DNA of 14,503 nucleotides from Phoronis pallida (GCA_028565715.1 JAOXYC010065562.1:1-14503), one strand, 5' to 3'; positions 1 through 8,126 are shown, counted from the first letter of the stretch. Program-made: numbers and translations. Notes: generated from the sequence alone by a model not told the origin.

Positions 1-80
1 GTACCAATAACAGTAGGCCTAATAGGTAAAGCAAAGAACAATCTACTGCCTATAGCAGTCATCAAGTAATATCTATTTAA

Positions 81-409
81 GATATAGGCAACTTTTTCTA
101 GATGTTCTTGAGGATGGTCGGTAATGTTATCATTATGCTAGAAAAACAATTTTAGTGAAAAAAAAAAATTTTGTAAAAAATATTTTGATAGTTTGATCAA
201 ATCTGTGATGTCATCAACTTACTTCCTGTCTCAACTAAACACATTTGTTTAATGTTTATTTGTATTTTTGGCAATTTTCTTGTTTGGAATTCAACTTTTG
301 GAATTATTTGAGAAAAATATATTTTTTTTTTCACTAAACTGGTTTTTTCTAGCATAATGATAACATTAATGACCATCCTAAAGAACATCTAGAAAAAGGT
401 TCCTATACC
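81..409. mobile_element. Foldback MITE with TTTAA target duplication
   Basis: The arms 81-168 and 322-409 are near-perfect inverted repeats of about 88 bp. The left end GATATAGGCAACTTTTTCTA pairs with the reverse complement of the right end GGTATAGGAACCTTTTTCTA, and the match continues through TAATGTTATCATTATGCTAG to an A/T homopolymer (A11 left, T10 right). A loop of about 150 bp separates them. The element is flanked by TTTAA at 76-80 and 410-414, a good 5-bp target site duplication; the inner TTAA would suit a piggyBac-like integrase but is off by one base on the right. There is no coding capacity; the frame open at 197-388 is incidental. The element is in the left intron of, or downstream from, the matrix-protein gene. 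Confidence 0.85.
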
Positions 410-414
410 TTTAA

Positions 415-1071
415 AGGCAAGTTGCTAATTATAGCCATTCAAAGAAATTGTTTTCAAGTAGAGATGCTGCTCTGCTCTAAAATGCAATTGTTCAGACATG
501 AAAAACCTTTTTTAGATGTACAAAACTAATGCAAAATTGTGGTTTAACCAAAAAAATGTATCCACTAAATAAAATGTTTCAAGCAACAAATTAACAAAAG
601 TAAACATTACCTCAGTTTCACGATCCTCCAATTAAAAACAAAAATGAAAATTTGGTACCCAACAAAACACATTTTAAATTTAAAAGTTTAAAAGATTGTG
701 GCTTTCAAGTTAATTTAGTTTGAAGCAAAATTTAGTTCCACTAAGAAATTTACTGGCATGTATATATACCAACAAATTAAGCCCTTTCTGTCCTATTATA
801 GTCAGCTGGTGAGAACAAAGAACATTTCCACCAATCTGAACTTTGATGCAAATATTCAATATTCACAATTCATTGAGAAAAGGTTGATGAAATATTTAGT
901 GTTACATTTTGTTTTAGATAATTTTGAATAAGTGGTACTTTCAAACAATATTTTTTCCCTAGAGGACAAACTGATTATTATTCATTAGCAGATTAAAAAT
1001 CCTTGTTGAAGGTTAATTGATTTAGACATTGAACAATTGTGTAAATAGCAGGTCTAAAAAGAGTTACTTAC
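415..1071. other. AT-rich presumed intron, no feature seen
   Basis: This stretch lies past the donor of the linker exon and is very AT-rich with frequent stops in all frames. No collagen Gly-X-Y pattern appears on the minus strand, no exon with good splice sites was found, and no repeat stands out. Confidence 0.5.
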
Positions 1072-1149
1072 TGGTTTACTCTCAATGTTTGGAAAAAGAA
1101 GGTCCTCGCCATCTTCTATACTCCCCGGTGTCTCAGGACCCTTTATTAA
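1072..1149 (-). CDS. Exon: acidic linker after the TSPN domain
   Basis: A 78-nt, 26-codon phase 0 exon reading LIKGPETPGSIEDGEDLLF then PNIESKP, bounded by GTCACAG ending at 1150 and donor GTAAGTAA starting at 1071. The sequence is Pro/Gly/Glu/Asp-rich, as expected for the flexible, poorly conserved spacer between a TSPN domain and a triple helix. There is no recognisable domain. Support comes from the strong donor, phase agreement with the previous exon, absence of stops and position; it is less certain than the domain exons. The open frame continues right into the intron as far as 1317, through a minisatellite, so intron retention would stay in frame. Confidence 0.65.
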
Positions 1150-1150
1150 C

Positions 1151-1290
1151 TGTGACAATGAACAACAGTGAACAATGGTGAACAACAATGAACAACGATG
1201 ATCAAGGGTGAACAACAATGAACGATGAACAACGGTGAACAACAATGAACAATTGTGAACAACAGCAAAGATCAGTGAACAACAAGACGA
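1151..1290. repeat. 10-bp minisatellite TGAACAACRR abutting a splice acceptor
   Basis: About 13 imperfect copies of a 10-bp unit, TGAACAACRR on the plus strand (variants TGAACAATGG, TGAACAACGA, TGATCAAGGG, one shortened TGAACGA). Read in the gene's direction it is YYGTTGTTCA, a U-rich series that supplies the pyrimidine tract and probable branch region of the acceptor at 1151-1150. The minus strand is free of stops through the array. Confidence 0.85.
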
Positions 1291-1319
1291 TGCTGTGGAA
1301 ACACTTGACTGTATCATTC

Positions 1320-1700
1320 AGATAACTAATGACACTGACACGGGAAGGGAGTGAAAAGAAGGCGACTTAACTCATCCGAGGTGACGACTTATCCGACAAC
1401 AAGTTTAGCGAGTTAAAACAGCTCTACCATCAGACCACAAGACTCATATCACGAAGACGACATTTTGAATCAAAATCAAGGTTTGTCGTGCATAACAATG
1501 CAAATTGCGAGTGTCATCGTGCAATGAAATGCAACTCGTGCTTTTCTCCGCAAATGATTTCATTTTCCTTAGGCAAGCCTCACTCTGCATGTGATGACTG
1601 ATAATTGGGATTATGCATGCCTGTGATATGAGACTATGAAGTGGTCGTTCGGGATCAGGCGACATTTCTTGATAATTTCAGACAAAAAACATAAGTTTTG
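1320..1700. other. CpG-rich patch in intron, unassigned
   Basis: Between the minisatellite and the TSPN-end exon there is a stretch with noticeably more CG dinucleotides than its AT-rich surroundings (for example CCGAGGTGACGAC, CACGAAGACGAC, GTCGTTCGGG). A 10-bp inverted pair CTCATATCAC (around 1443) and GTGATATGAG (around 1623) brackets the central part. A 73-codon minus-strand frame at 1665-1444 shows no recognisable domain and its ends give no convincing splice sites. It may be an inserted element or a regulatory patch. Confidence 0.35.
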
Positions 1701-1770
1701 AGAGTTTTCACCAGTTTTCAGCCACGATTCAAGATACGCTGATTTTATCGGATGCCAAACTGACACTTAC

Positions 1771-1842
1771 ATCATGGTCCTTTTTGCACTGTTTATTCGC
1801 CTCATCAGGATCACTGTAGATACGCACTTGTTGGAGACTTCC
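1771..1842 (-). CDS. Exon: C-terminal end of TSPN domain
   Basis: A 72-nt, 24-codon exon reading GSLQQVRIYSDPDEANKQC followed by KKDHD. Joined to the preceding FE it makes FEGSLQQ...SDP..A..QC, the standard last strand and closing cysteine of the TSPN domain in collagens V/XI and XV/XVIII. That cysteine should pair with the LNCKE cysteine of the previous exon. The acceptor is CTTTATAG ending at 1843; the donor GTAAGTGT starts at 1770. Both ends are phase 0. Found by extending the domain across a 178-bp intron. Confidence 0.9.
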
Positions 1843-2020
1843 CTATAAAGTAAACACCAAGAGGTGAACAAGTGGTCAGCAAAATATGTAAGAAATATTA
1901 AACGGAGGGTTGACCATCAGCCTTTTTAACTTAAGTTAATAACAAATTAAATAATATTCATTAATGCAAAGAGCATGGTCACATGGGCAGAAAAGTCAAA
2001 ATTGCAAAACGAAATCTCAC

Positions 2021-2574
2021 CTCAAAACGTCCCCCAATAATACTTCCAGCTTGTCCTATGTAAAGTTTAGCTTTCTTATCGAATTCCAACCTTCCAGAGA
2101 CCCTGTCGTAAAACGTCTCTTCTTTCTCTTTGCAGTTGAGAAACAACGTAATATCACCTCCTCTCAACGAAAGTGCTATTTTTGTCCATTCATTCACAAA
2201 TTCTGGAAGACTGAATTTTGCGATAGGTTTACTAGATGGGGTACCCTTGTTGGTGTAATAAATAATTATATCCTGCTGCGCTTCAACTTTACTTTCCAGT
2301 ATCTGAAGCCCGAGTTGAACGACAGACTCGTCTGTATTGACGATAGCGAATACAAATCCACTGTCAATATGTTCTGGTTTGATGGTAAGTAATATTGAGA
2401 AGTCCTGATACATCAGACGAGGGATGTTTAACCGAGAAATATGAACACCCGCAGTATTGGCTGTCTTTTTTATATGAAAGGCTGGTAGATTGTCCTCGCC
2501 ACTTGTGTATGTTACTTGAGAGTCGCTTTCTGAGGGAACACCCAGTGCTTGCAGTAGGTCAATGTCCTTGGGTT
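2021..2574 (-). CDS. Exon: TSPN / laminin-G-like domain (main part)
   Basis: A 554-nt exon coding about 185 residues of a thrombospondin N-terminal-like domain, a laminin-G-type beta sandwich found at the N-terminus of non-fibrillar and V/XI collagens and of thrombospondins. It opens EPKDIDLLQALGVPSE, with the DLL..LG start typical of the family. It continues through the strand set QDFSILLTIKPE, GFVFAIVN, VQLGLQI, EWTKIALSL and DITLFLNCKEKEE, where Cys 148 is the first of the conserved disulfide pair, then AKLYIGQAG and GGRFE. The partner cysteine is in the next exon. The acceptor TGTTTTTTCCAG ends at 2575; entry is phase 1, exit phase 0 with donor GTGAGATT at 2020. The frame stays open upstream only to the acceptor; the first Met (2413) is internal and not a start. 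In collagen XVIII this region can bind heparin; no clear basic heparin motif is seen here. Confidence 0.9.
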
Positions 2575-3124
2575 CTGGAAAAAACAGGTTACATGTACTG
2601 ACACATGAGTTTAGGCAAAAGTAGAATAATTATTACGAACCTTTTATTCCATAAAAATGATATTTACAAAAATAATACAATTGAGCATAAAATATAATAT
2701 CATTCAAGTAAACTTGAAATTGGTGGGGACTCCCATACGTAAGGTTAAGAAACCGTTGGTATGGGTCCACCAAAGAATATTGGTCTAACTTGTAAATATC
2801 TAAGACTATTAATTGCCATTTCCTTCACAAGAAACTCAACTTGGGGGTCTTCCTTTATTAAAATCTATCTTGTTGATTTTCTTTCAAATAAAAATTGGTT
2901 TATAATTTATGAATTCAGGCCAGGCAGGCCAGCTCAGTTTGTTGAACGTCAGATTTGATAGAGAATGACACACTTCACTGGCATTGCCATATTTCTATCC
3001 CCTCGCCATTTCAGAGCCCTATGCAAGCCTTAATTAAATTTGAAAAAATAGCCATTTCTGTCAAAAATTCAAAAAAATTCACTTATCATAGACATAATAC
3101 ATCCGAGGTCTTAAAACCCCTTAC

Positions 3125-3322
3125 CACATTCCGGTGTGAGCGGGTATGCTACCCTTGTACTACGTATCTCCTTTCCATCTTCATCAACGCACCAACACTG
3201 ACCCGTACTAACATGACATTGCTTCATCTCGTATGCTCCACTCTCAGTACATAGTGGAATAAACGATCCTATCAGACCTGTCTGTAAAGATTGCTGTTTT
3301 TGTAAACGACATGGTGATGAAG
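3125..3322 (-). CDS. Exon: thyroglobulin type-1 domain
   Basis: A 198-nt exon encoding one complete thyroglobulin type-1 repeat of about 66 residues. All six expected cysteines are present (residues 5, 25, 36, 43, 45, 66) in the family order: PCRLQKQQ, GSFIPLC, GAYEMKQCH, TGQCWCVDEDGKEI, TPEC. The CWCV core and the preceding QC..STG are diagnostic. Such domains occur in nidogen, testicans, SMOCs, IGFBPs and thyroglobulin, where they mediate protein binding and in some cases inhibit cysteine cathepsins; inhibition here is only a possibility. The acceptor is ATTTTTCAG ending at 3323; the donor GTAAGGGG starts at 3124. Phase is 1 at both ends, so the module is self-contained, and the last G joins AA of the next exon to give Glu. 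It is not visible as an obvious ORF because it has no in-frame Met near its start. Confidence 0.92.
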
Positions 3323-4962
3323 CTGAAAAATAAAAAAAATAAAAATATTTACACTCACAGAAATATGTCTGTCAATAATTTTCATTAGCTGGATAAAGCC
3401 AGCTGATAAGTTCCGCAAGACATCAAGTTACCTACAAAAGAGTAACAATTTAGTGACAGAAGCCTGTATAATACAAGTCCTGAATAATGGCATTGCCGTA
3501 CCATCAGTTTCATACAACAGGCAAATTAAATTTACTCAGATTTTTTTTTAATAAAAAAAAATTATTCAGAATGTTTTCTATTGCTTACCATGGTTTCATC
3601 GAAGGTGACCCATTGGCAATCATAATATACAGAAATGTAAGATTTAGTTTTTACACTCATGAAAAATATCAATTATTTATTAAACAAATTCAAAGTCAAT
3701 TTTCCAGCATAGGGTATTTTTCTAATTCCAAATAAAATGTAACATGCATTTGATTCAAGTTCTTTCTTTTTAGAAAATTCATTAATTGTTGGTGTTTTCT
3801 AGGGTTTGAATTTGATTAATGAGATAATGGAAAATATGGGGTAAATAGCATGTTGGATGTGCATATCAGTTATTATTGGAATGTGCATTCAATCTTATTA
3901 ATTAAACATTAACTGTTTTACCAAAGTTAATAGGGACACATTTCAATCTTATGAATTAGCCATTAACTGTGTTACACTTAGTTAATAGGGACACTGAATT
4001 ACCATTTGGCATCCACGACCAGGTTAAATAAAAATCAGTTTTATCAATATTAATGAAAATAAAAGGCAAATCCACACCAAAAAGCAAAGTATGACAACAC
4101 ACTAAACCCAAGCTACTGTATGAACAGTTTGTTGCAATATAAAATACTCTGAATTCAAATGAAAAAGTTAGAAAAACTGAGCACCGACTTAATACTGCAA
4201 AGTATGAATTTAAAAAGCCGGGAATACGCTAACAAATGAAATCAACAGCATACACTTAGTGCCGGGGGACCCATATTCAAATTTCTGGAAAATCACATTT
4301 CAAAAATAATTTGATATCTGCAGAGGTTGTGAAGAAACTGTCAATATATTCTCTGATTCATTTTGAGAGAAAAAATTGATTCACTTATTTTACCAGTAAC
4401 AAACAGTAGTTATAGGGGATGAGGGGTAATATTGTGTGGCATTTTAGAATCGTGAGGATGGGTAAGTTATTGGTATTAGTTTTTAAAATCTAATTCTTTT
4501 TAAGTGTGAGACATTACTCTTGGTTAGAAAAATAATGACTTTTTGTGTTGGTTAGGTTGAAGGTTATCACATACCAGTGTTAAGAAATATGAAAATCAAA
4601 AGTCATGATACAATTAATAAAAATAGGAATAAATCAATAATATAAAATTCATAACAGATATCTCTTGATAATTAATCATAGTTAGACCAGTATTTAAATG
4701 TTATAGCAGTAAAGAAAAACAATAACACTCCAAAGGATAAGCAAATCTTTATTGTTGTGTTAAAGCAGTCACAAAATTGAAATAAAAAATCAAGTTATGA
4801 ACTCAGCTCAGCAAGATTAAAAGCTAGCAGTTATCTTAAGCAAAACCAAGCATGAAAATATAGTTAAGTCAGTCCAAGCAAAAAGCTCAAAGGGAATCCA
4901 AGATGGCCGCCAGGAACCACACCCAAGTGTTGACCATGGGCTTATATAGCCAGTCTACTTAC
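3323..4962 (-). other. Intron between Ig and Tg1 exons
   Basis: An AT-rich intron of about 1640 bp. No additional exon is recognised; because both flanking exons are phase 1, a symmetric exon could be skipped or missed. It contains the imperfect direct repeat at 3886-3994 and homopolymer runs near 3541-3560. AAGATGGCCGCC near the Ig exon (4900-4911) resembles a YY1-type site. Confidence 0.6.
3886..3994. repeat. Two-copy direct repeat, about 54-bp period
   Basis: Copy 1 at 3886-3939 and copy 2 at 3939-3994 share ATTCAATCTTAT.AATTA, CATTAACTGT and AGTTAATAGGGACAC in the same order. Mismatches show it is an old tandem duplication in the intron. Confidence 0.75.
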
Positions 4963-5247
4963 AGAGCACGTTGAAGGTACTCAACGGACTCCTCAATACA
5001 TTGCCTGAAGACACATTATACACAACACATTGGTAAAATCCTTCATCCTCATCTTTGGTAACGTCTTTTATGACTAAATCAGTGTCATTTTGATACCTCC
5101 TAGACGAGGAGTCTTCTATGACCGAGTCATTTAATGTCCAGAAGAACTGTAGATGAAGCCGACTATTTACGCGACATTTTAATTGTATTGTTGAATGTTC
5201 TACAGCTTCTGTGACTGTTCCTGGTGATTCTGTGAAAGCCCATGCAG
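4963..5247 (-). CDS. Exon: I-set immunoglobulin domain
   Basis: A 285-nt exon (95 codons counting split ends) encoding a complete Ig domain. Residues seen: first cysteine in QLKC (residue 25), core tryptophan in FFWTL (37), and the late-strand signature DEDEGFYQC with the partner cysteine at 74. The core Cys-Trp-Tyr-Cys set is intact. The length suits an I-set adhesion or matrix module. Three N-glycosylation sequons are present: NDS (40), NDT (54) and NVS (78). The acceptor is TTTTCTAG ending at 5248; the donor GTAAGTAG begins at 4962. Both ends are phase 1, the class typical of shuffled extracellular modules, and the final T joins the CT of the next exon to give Ser. The reading frame stays open to the right as far as a Met at 5302, but that stretch is intron: it contains the acceptor and no signal peptide. 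The ligand is unknown. Confidence 0.85.
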
Positions 5248-5787
5248 CTAGAAAATAAGCAAATTGTGAAATCACACGTATTACGGGAGAAAACAAGAAC
5301 AATTTAAAACAGTTATAACATTTTTTAGTATTAAAATACCAACAGTTTGAAAGCTGTTATATTTAAACAATGTAGCATTGTGAACTGTTCAAGATAAAAC
5401 TGAATGTTTGACTTAAAAATAAATTGTATACTGGGCTTAAAAATGTCGGAAGGAGTACGGTAAAACTTCCTCAACTTCGGATAGTAAAACTTAATTGTTT
5501 CTTGTAAAAAATAAAATGTGTCCGAAAATTTAGAAATGGTCTGCATTGCAGTATGTGGGATGTCCAGAATAAAGATAATCTAATTTTCCAGAGATATACA
5601 GTGTCCGAAAAATTTCAGTTTGGTCCATACTACAGTACCGTGCCTGTAGTTTCATGAAATGTAAGACACACAAGGAACAGAAATCAAACGTGAGTATACT
5701 CAAATAACAAAACTGTTCACAATGAGATAAAGCCATCATAAGTTTAAAAAGTTACATACAATAGGCAGTTTTTAACATATGCGGACT
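5248..5787. other. AT-rich sequence 5' of the Ig exon, weak direct repeats
   Basis: Presumed intron upstream of the Ig exon. GTGTCCGAAAATTT... at 5518-5553 recurs as GTGTCCGAAAAATTT... at 5601-5637, each followed by TGGTC and a CAGTA, giving a diverged duplication with a period of about 83 bp. The frames open on the minus strand at 5331-5546 and 5530-5739 have no domain and no signal peptide. Confidence 0.4.
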
Positions 5788-6060
5788 TGACAACAACAAC
5801 AACAATAAGCCAAGAGCTATGTAATCACAGCCACTAATGCAGAACTGGCATTAAACATTCAACAGCCAACAGCAGGGTCCAACACAGTTTTCTCCGCGAC
5901 CTGTTTTAACAGGGCCAATTGCCACAGGTTTTTGGCAAGACATTCAAAAAAACATTTATAATTATTTATCAAAAAAAGTTCCTGTACAACTATCCCATGA
6001 CAACTATCCATATATTTTAGTGACCAGTGAGAACCCCAATAGATGGCGCTAGCTTTTGTA
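5788..6060 (-). mobile_element. Possible SINE-like dispersed repeat with (TTG)n tail
   Basis: On the minus strand a more GC-balanced segment ends in TTATTGTTGTTGTTGTTGTC (around 5787-5806), a microsatellite tail like those of many SINEs. Within it are two adjacent small hairpins: CCTGTTTTAACAGG (about 5900-5913) and TTGCCA...TGGCAA (about 5920-5938). Towards its 5' side there is an AGCGCCATCTATTGGGG segment and a duplicated GGATAGTTGT. No clear tRNA A/B box was found, so the head is undefined and class assignment is tentative. Confidence 0.35.
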
Positions 6061-7041
6061 CAAAAACATCAGATTGCACTGAAAGATTAAATGACACAAC
6101 ATTTCAATCTGCTTCACAAGACTATAAACATAACATTGGATTTCGAGGATCATTTTTGGGTCTGTAAAACTAATGGTTTATTGTTCCAACACCCCACACC
6201 CAATCAATCGGCCAAAGAACCAACCCATTATACATTCCCAACTTTTTAATTGGCATTAAAAGTGTCCTAAAATCCCCATTTACCAGGAGGGGAAGCCAAG
6301 CAGCCCACTCGACCAGAAATTTATCACATTTCATGGGAGATAAATGAATTAACAGTAGTCTAGTCTCCTGATTAATGGTTACTGAGAAGGCAAGAATATT
6401 TACACATTAGTATTTTATCAGGAGAAAGACAAGAAATTTCTGTATAAAAACCAGATGGTCGGAAATCCTGCTGAACCAATTTCAAATTCTGTGTAATTTG
6501 TGTTTTTTTCCAGATGTATGTCACTATGTTGAAACAGTTGGAAGTTTCCATTAATAATTTTGTTTTTTTCCAATCAATAGTTCAAAACATAACATCTAAA
6601 CTTTTTAAAATTAAGTCATAAAACTTCGTAGCTGAATTTCTTAGTGGTTACGGTAGTTCAAATTGATGTCTAGATGTTGTGCTAAGTGTCCGTTCAGATA
6701 TAAAAAAACATGAAGTTTTAGTGGGTTCCTGTAAAATGAGAACACAAGTTATGTTCTGTTACATGAAAGTTGATACAATGCGATAACCCGTGGCATGATT
6801 AACAATAAAAAGGTTATCTCATAAAATTGTAAATATCTCAAATAACAGGAGAAATGATGACACCTACTGAAGTGTTAACACAATGCACTTCTCGTGAAAT
6901 TGTGAGAATATGTTCCTTATCATCTGAACCAACTACACAATGAGTCTTTCTTTTATAAATATAGATATAAGATTTAATCAAAACTCTTAAAAAAACTGTA
7001 CTTTTATAAACATTTTAAAATATATTATGAAGAATTCGAGT
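6061..7041. other. Non-coding, nothing assigned
   Basis: Moderately AT-rich sequence without a credible exon. A 9-bp inverted pair TCTCCTGAT (6364-6372) and ATCAGGAGA (6417-6425) is present but is within chance expectation. Confidence 0.4.
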
Positions 7042-7224
7042 CAAATACTGGAACTAAGTTTAATACTCAAGTAACGTAGCGTCCATATCGAATGGACTTC
7101 AGGTGGACTATATATATAAAGTGATTATGTTTTCTAGTCAGCCTGAATTCCAAGCGATATGGAAACTACTGGCCCCCTTGTACGTTACATGAGTAATAAA
7201 TAATAAAAGTAGTTCCAGTATTTG
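7042..7224. mobile_element. Small foldback (MITE-like) element
   Basis: The ends are inverted repeats: CAAATACTGGAACTA at 7042-7056 and TAGTTCCAGTATTTG at 7210-7224. The pairing continues inwards through CAAGTAACGTA / TACGTTACATG and TCCATATCGAATGGA / TCCAAGCGATATGGA, with gaps. The arms cover roughly 7042-7097 and 7148-7224 around a 50-bp centre containing TATATATA. No clean target duplication is seen, so exact borders are uncertain. Confidence 0.7.
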
Positions 7225-7942
7225 TTTCAAAATCATCATATTATCTTGTACAACTGGATGTCTATCAATAGTTATATGCATTATAATGTCACAGTGTTCT
7301 TCACCATCTGTTTAAACATGGTGGGCCGCCATGCTTGAATTGGCCGACCCCAGGGGCCGCCATGCGCCATGATAAAAGAAAAATTATTTTTCATCCCTGC
7401 ATTATTTGAAATCCCTAAACCAAACTGCTTAGCACACAATGTTTAGATTTGGATTGGTGGAAAACCCTGTGTCAGAAACAACATCTATCATTCTAACCTC
7501 TAGATATCAGTACATGGAGTAAAAGAATTTGGATGTTTTTCTACACTTTTGGTATCCATCAATTGATATCAACCAGAATTTATCAATGGTTTAATGTACT
7601 GTTTACTCTTCAGATTTACCGAGGGTCACCTAAATAGCTGGTCTGATAGGCAACCAGAGTTCTCCTATACTGCCACTTTTTAATTGCAAGTATTTAAAAC
7701 AATATATACACAAGGGGCTAATTACCCCATTACCCCAAATATTTCGATTGTGCATGTGTTTTTTGTAGGTTAGTTTTTCTAACCCCGGTTTGTTCTTTTA
7801 ACATTTTTGCTGCAAACATTGTATATTTTCTTAGTCATGGAGCGAAGGATTCAAATTAAGAAAATTAAAAAATTAAATTGTTTCAATGTTCAGAAAATGT
7901 CTTCCAAAATAACTCAGGCAAAGTTGCAAAACAGCAAAGATG
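7225..7942. other. Non-coding, with a short GC-rich direct repeat
   Basis: Mostly AT-rich with no exon recognised. It contains a GC-rich island in which GGGCCGCCATGC occurs twice (7323-7334 and 7354-7365), 31 bp apart. The GCCGCCAT core resembles a YY1-type site. Confidence 0.45.
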
Positions 7943-7945
7943 ATA

Positions 7946-8124
7946 CCGTATACACCCTGGAATAAGCTCATGGGGTTGTAGGTTGGGAATGCTAAATAAC
8001 AATGGTGGGCTTATACCCGAGTGTGTTTTTAAATGTGTTTTTTGCACAAGCACAATATTGAGATTTCATCACAACAGGGGGTGGGCTTTTACCCGAGGGT
8101 GGGCTTATACCCGGGTGTGCATGG
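7946..8124 (+). mobile_element. TA-flanked MITE, family A copy 1
   Basis: Terminal inverted repeats of about 27 bp: left CCGTATACACCCTGGAATAA, right end reverse complement CCATGCACACCCGGGTATAA. Both are flanked by TA (7944-7945 and 8125-8126), as in Tc1/mariner-type elements. Inside, the module GTGGGCTTATACCCGAGTGTG (8005-8025) recurs at 8081-8097 and 8099-8119, the last copy forming the right terminus. A second, inverted copy at 13709-13883 confirms this is a repeat family. Reading frames across it are incidental; no transposase is present. Confidence 0.85.
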
Positions 8125-8126
8125 TA

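Larger units (their letters stand above)
1072..5247 (-). other. Partial gene: secreted Ig-Tg1-TSPN protein, collagen XV/XVIII-like (five internal exons)
   Basis: Five exons on the minus strand join in one frame without a stop: 5247-4963, 3322-3125, 2574-2021, 1842-1771 and 1149-1072. Introns are about 1640, 550, 178 and 621 bp. All have GT donors (GTAAGTAG, GTAAGGGG, GTGAGATT, GTAAGTGT, GTAAGTAA) and pyrimidine-rich or otherwise acceptable AG acceptors. Junction phases are 1, 1, 0 and 0, and each matches its neighbour. The domain order is Ig, thyroglobulin type-1, TSPN, acidic linker. All three domains are extracellular and disulfide-bonded, so the product is inferred to be secreted or matrix-bound. 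The first exon carries no start codon and enters in phase 1, so a signal-peptide exon must lie further upstream (to the right, in this window or beyond it). No Gly-X-Y repeats lie between 1072 and position 1, so a collagenous part, if present, is outside the window. Thrombospondin-type or fibrillar (V/XI) relatives are alternatives. Confidence 0.85.

Noticed and set aside
1-1071. Collagen triple-helix exons downstream of the linker exon
   Set aside because: Scanned for minus-strand Gly-X-Y periodicity and found none; the sequence is AT-rich intron-like DNA with a MITE.
1964-2601. Plus-strand frames at 1964-2392 and 2395-2601
   Set aside because: They are antisense shadows of the TSPN exon, which has clear domain similarity and splice sites on the minus strand.
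4930-4948. CATGGGCTTATATA as a third copy of the TA-flanked MITE
   Set aside because: Only about 14 bp match; neither termini nor other internal blocks are present.
4955-5302. Met at 5302 as a translation start with MFLFSPVIRVISQFAYFLAAWA as a signal peptide
   Set aside because: It looks superficially signal-like, but TTATTTTCTAG at about 5258-5248 is a strong acceptor and the domain starts after it in phase 1 like the next module. The upstream stretch is most likely intron; an alternative first exon here cannot be fully excluded.
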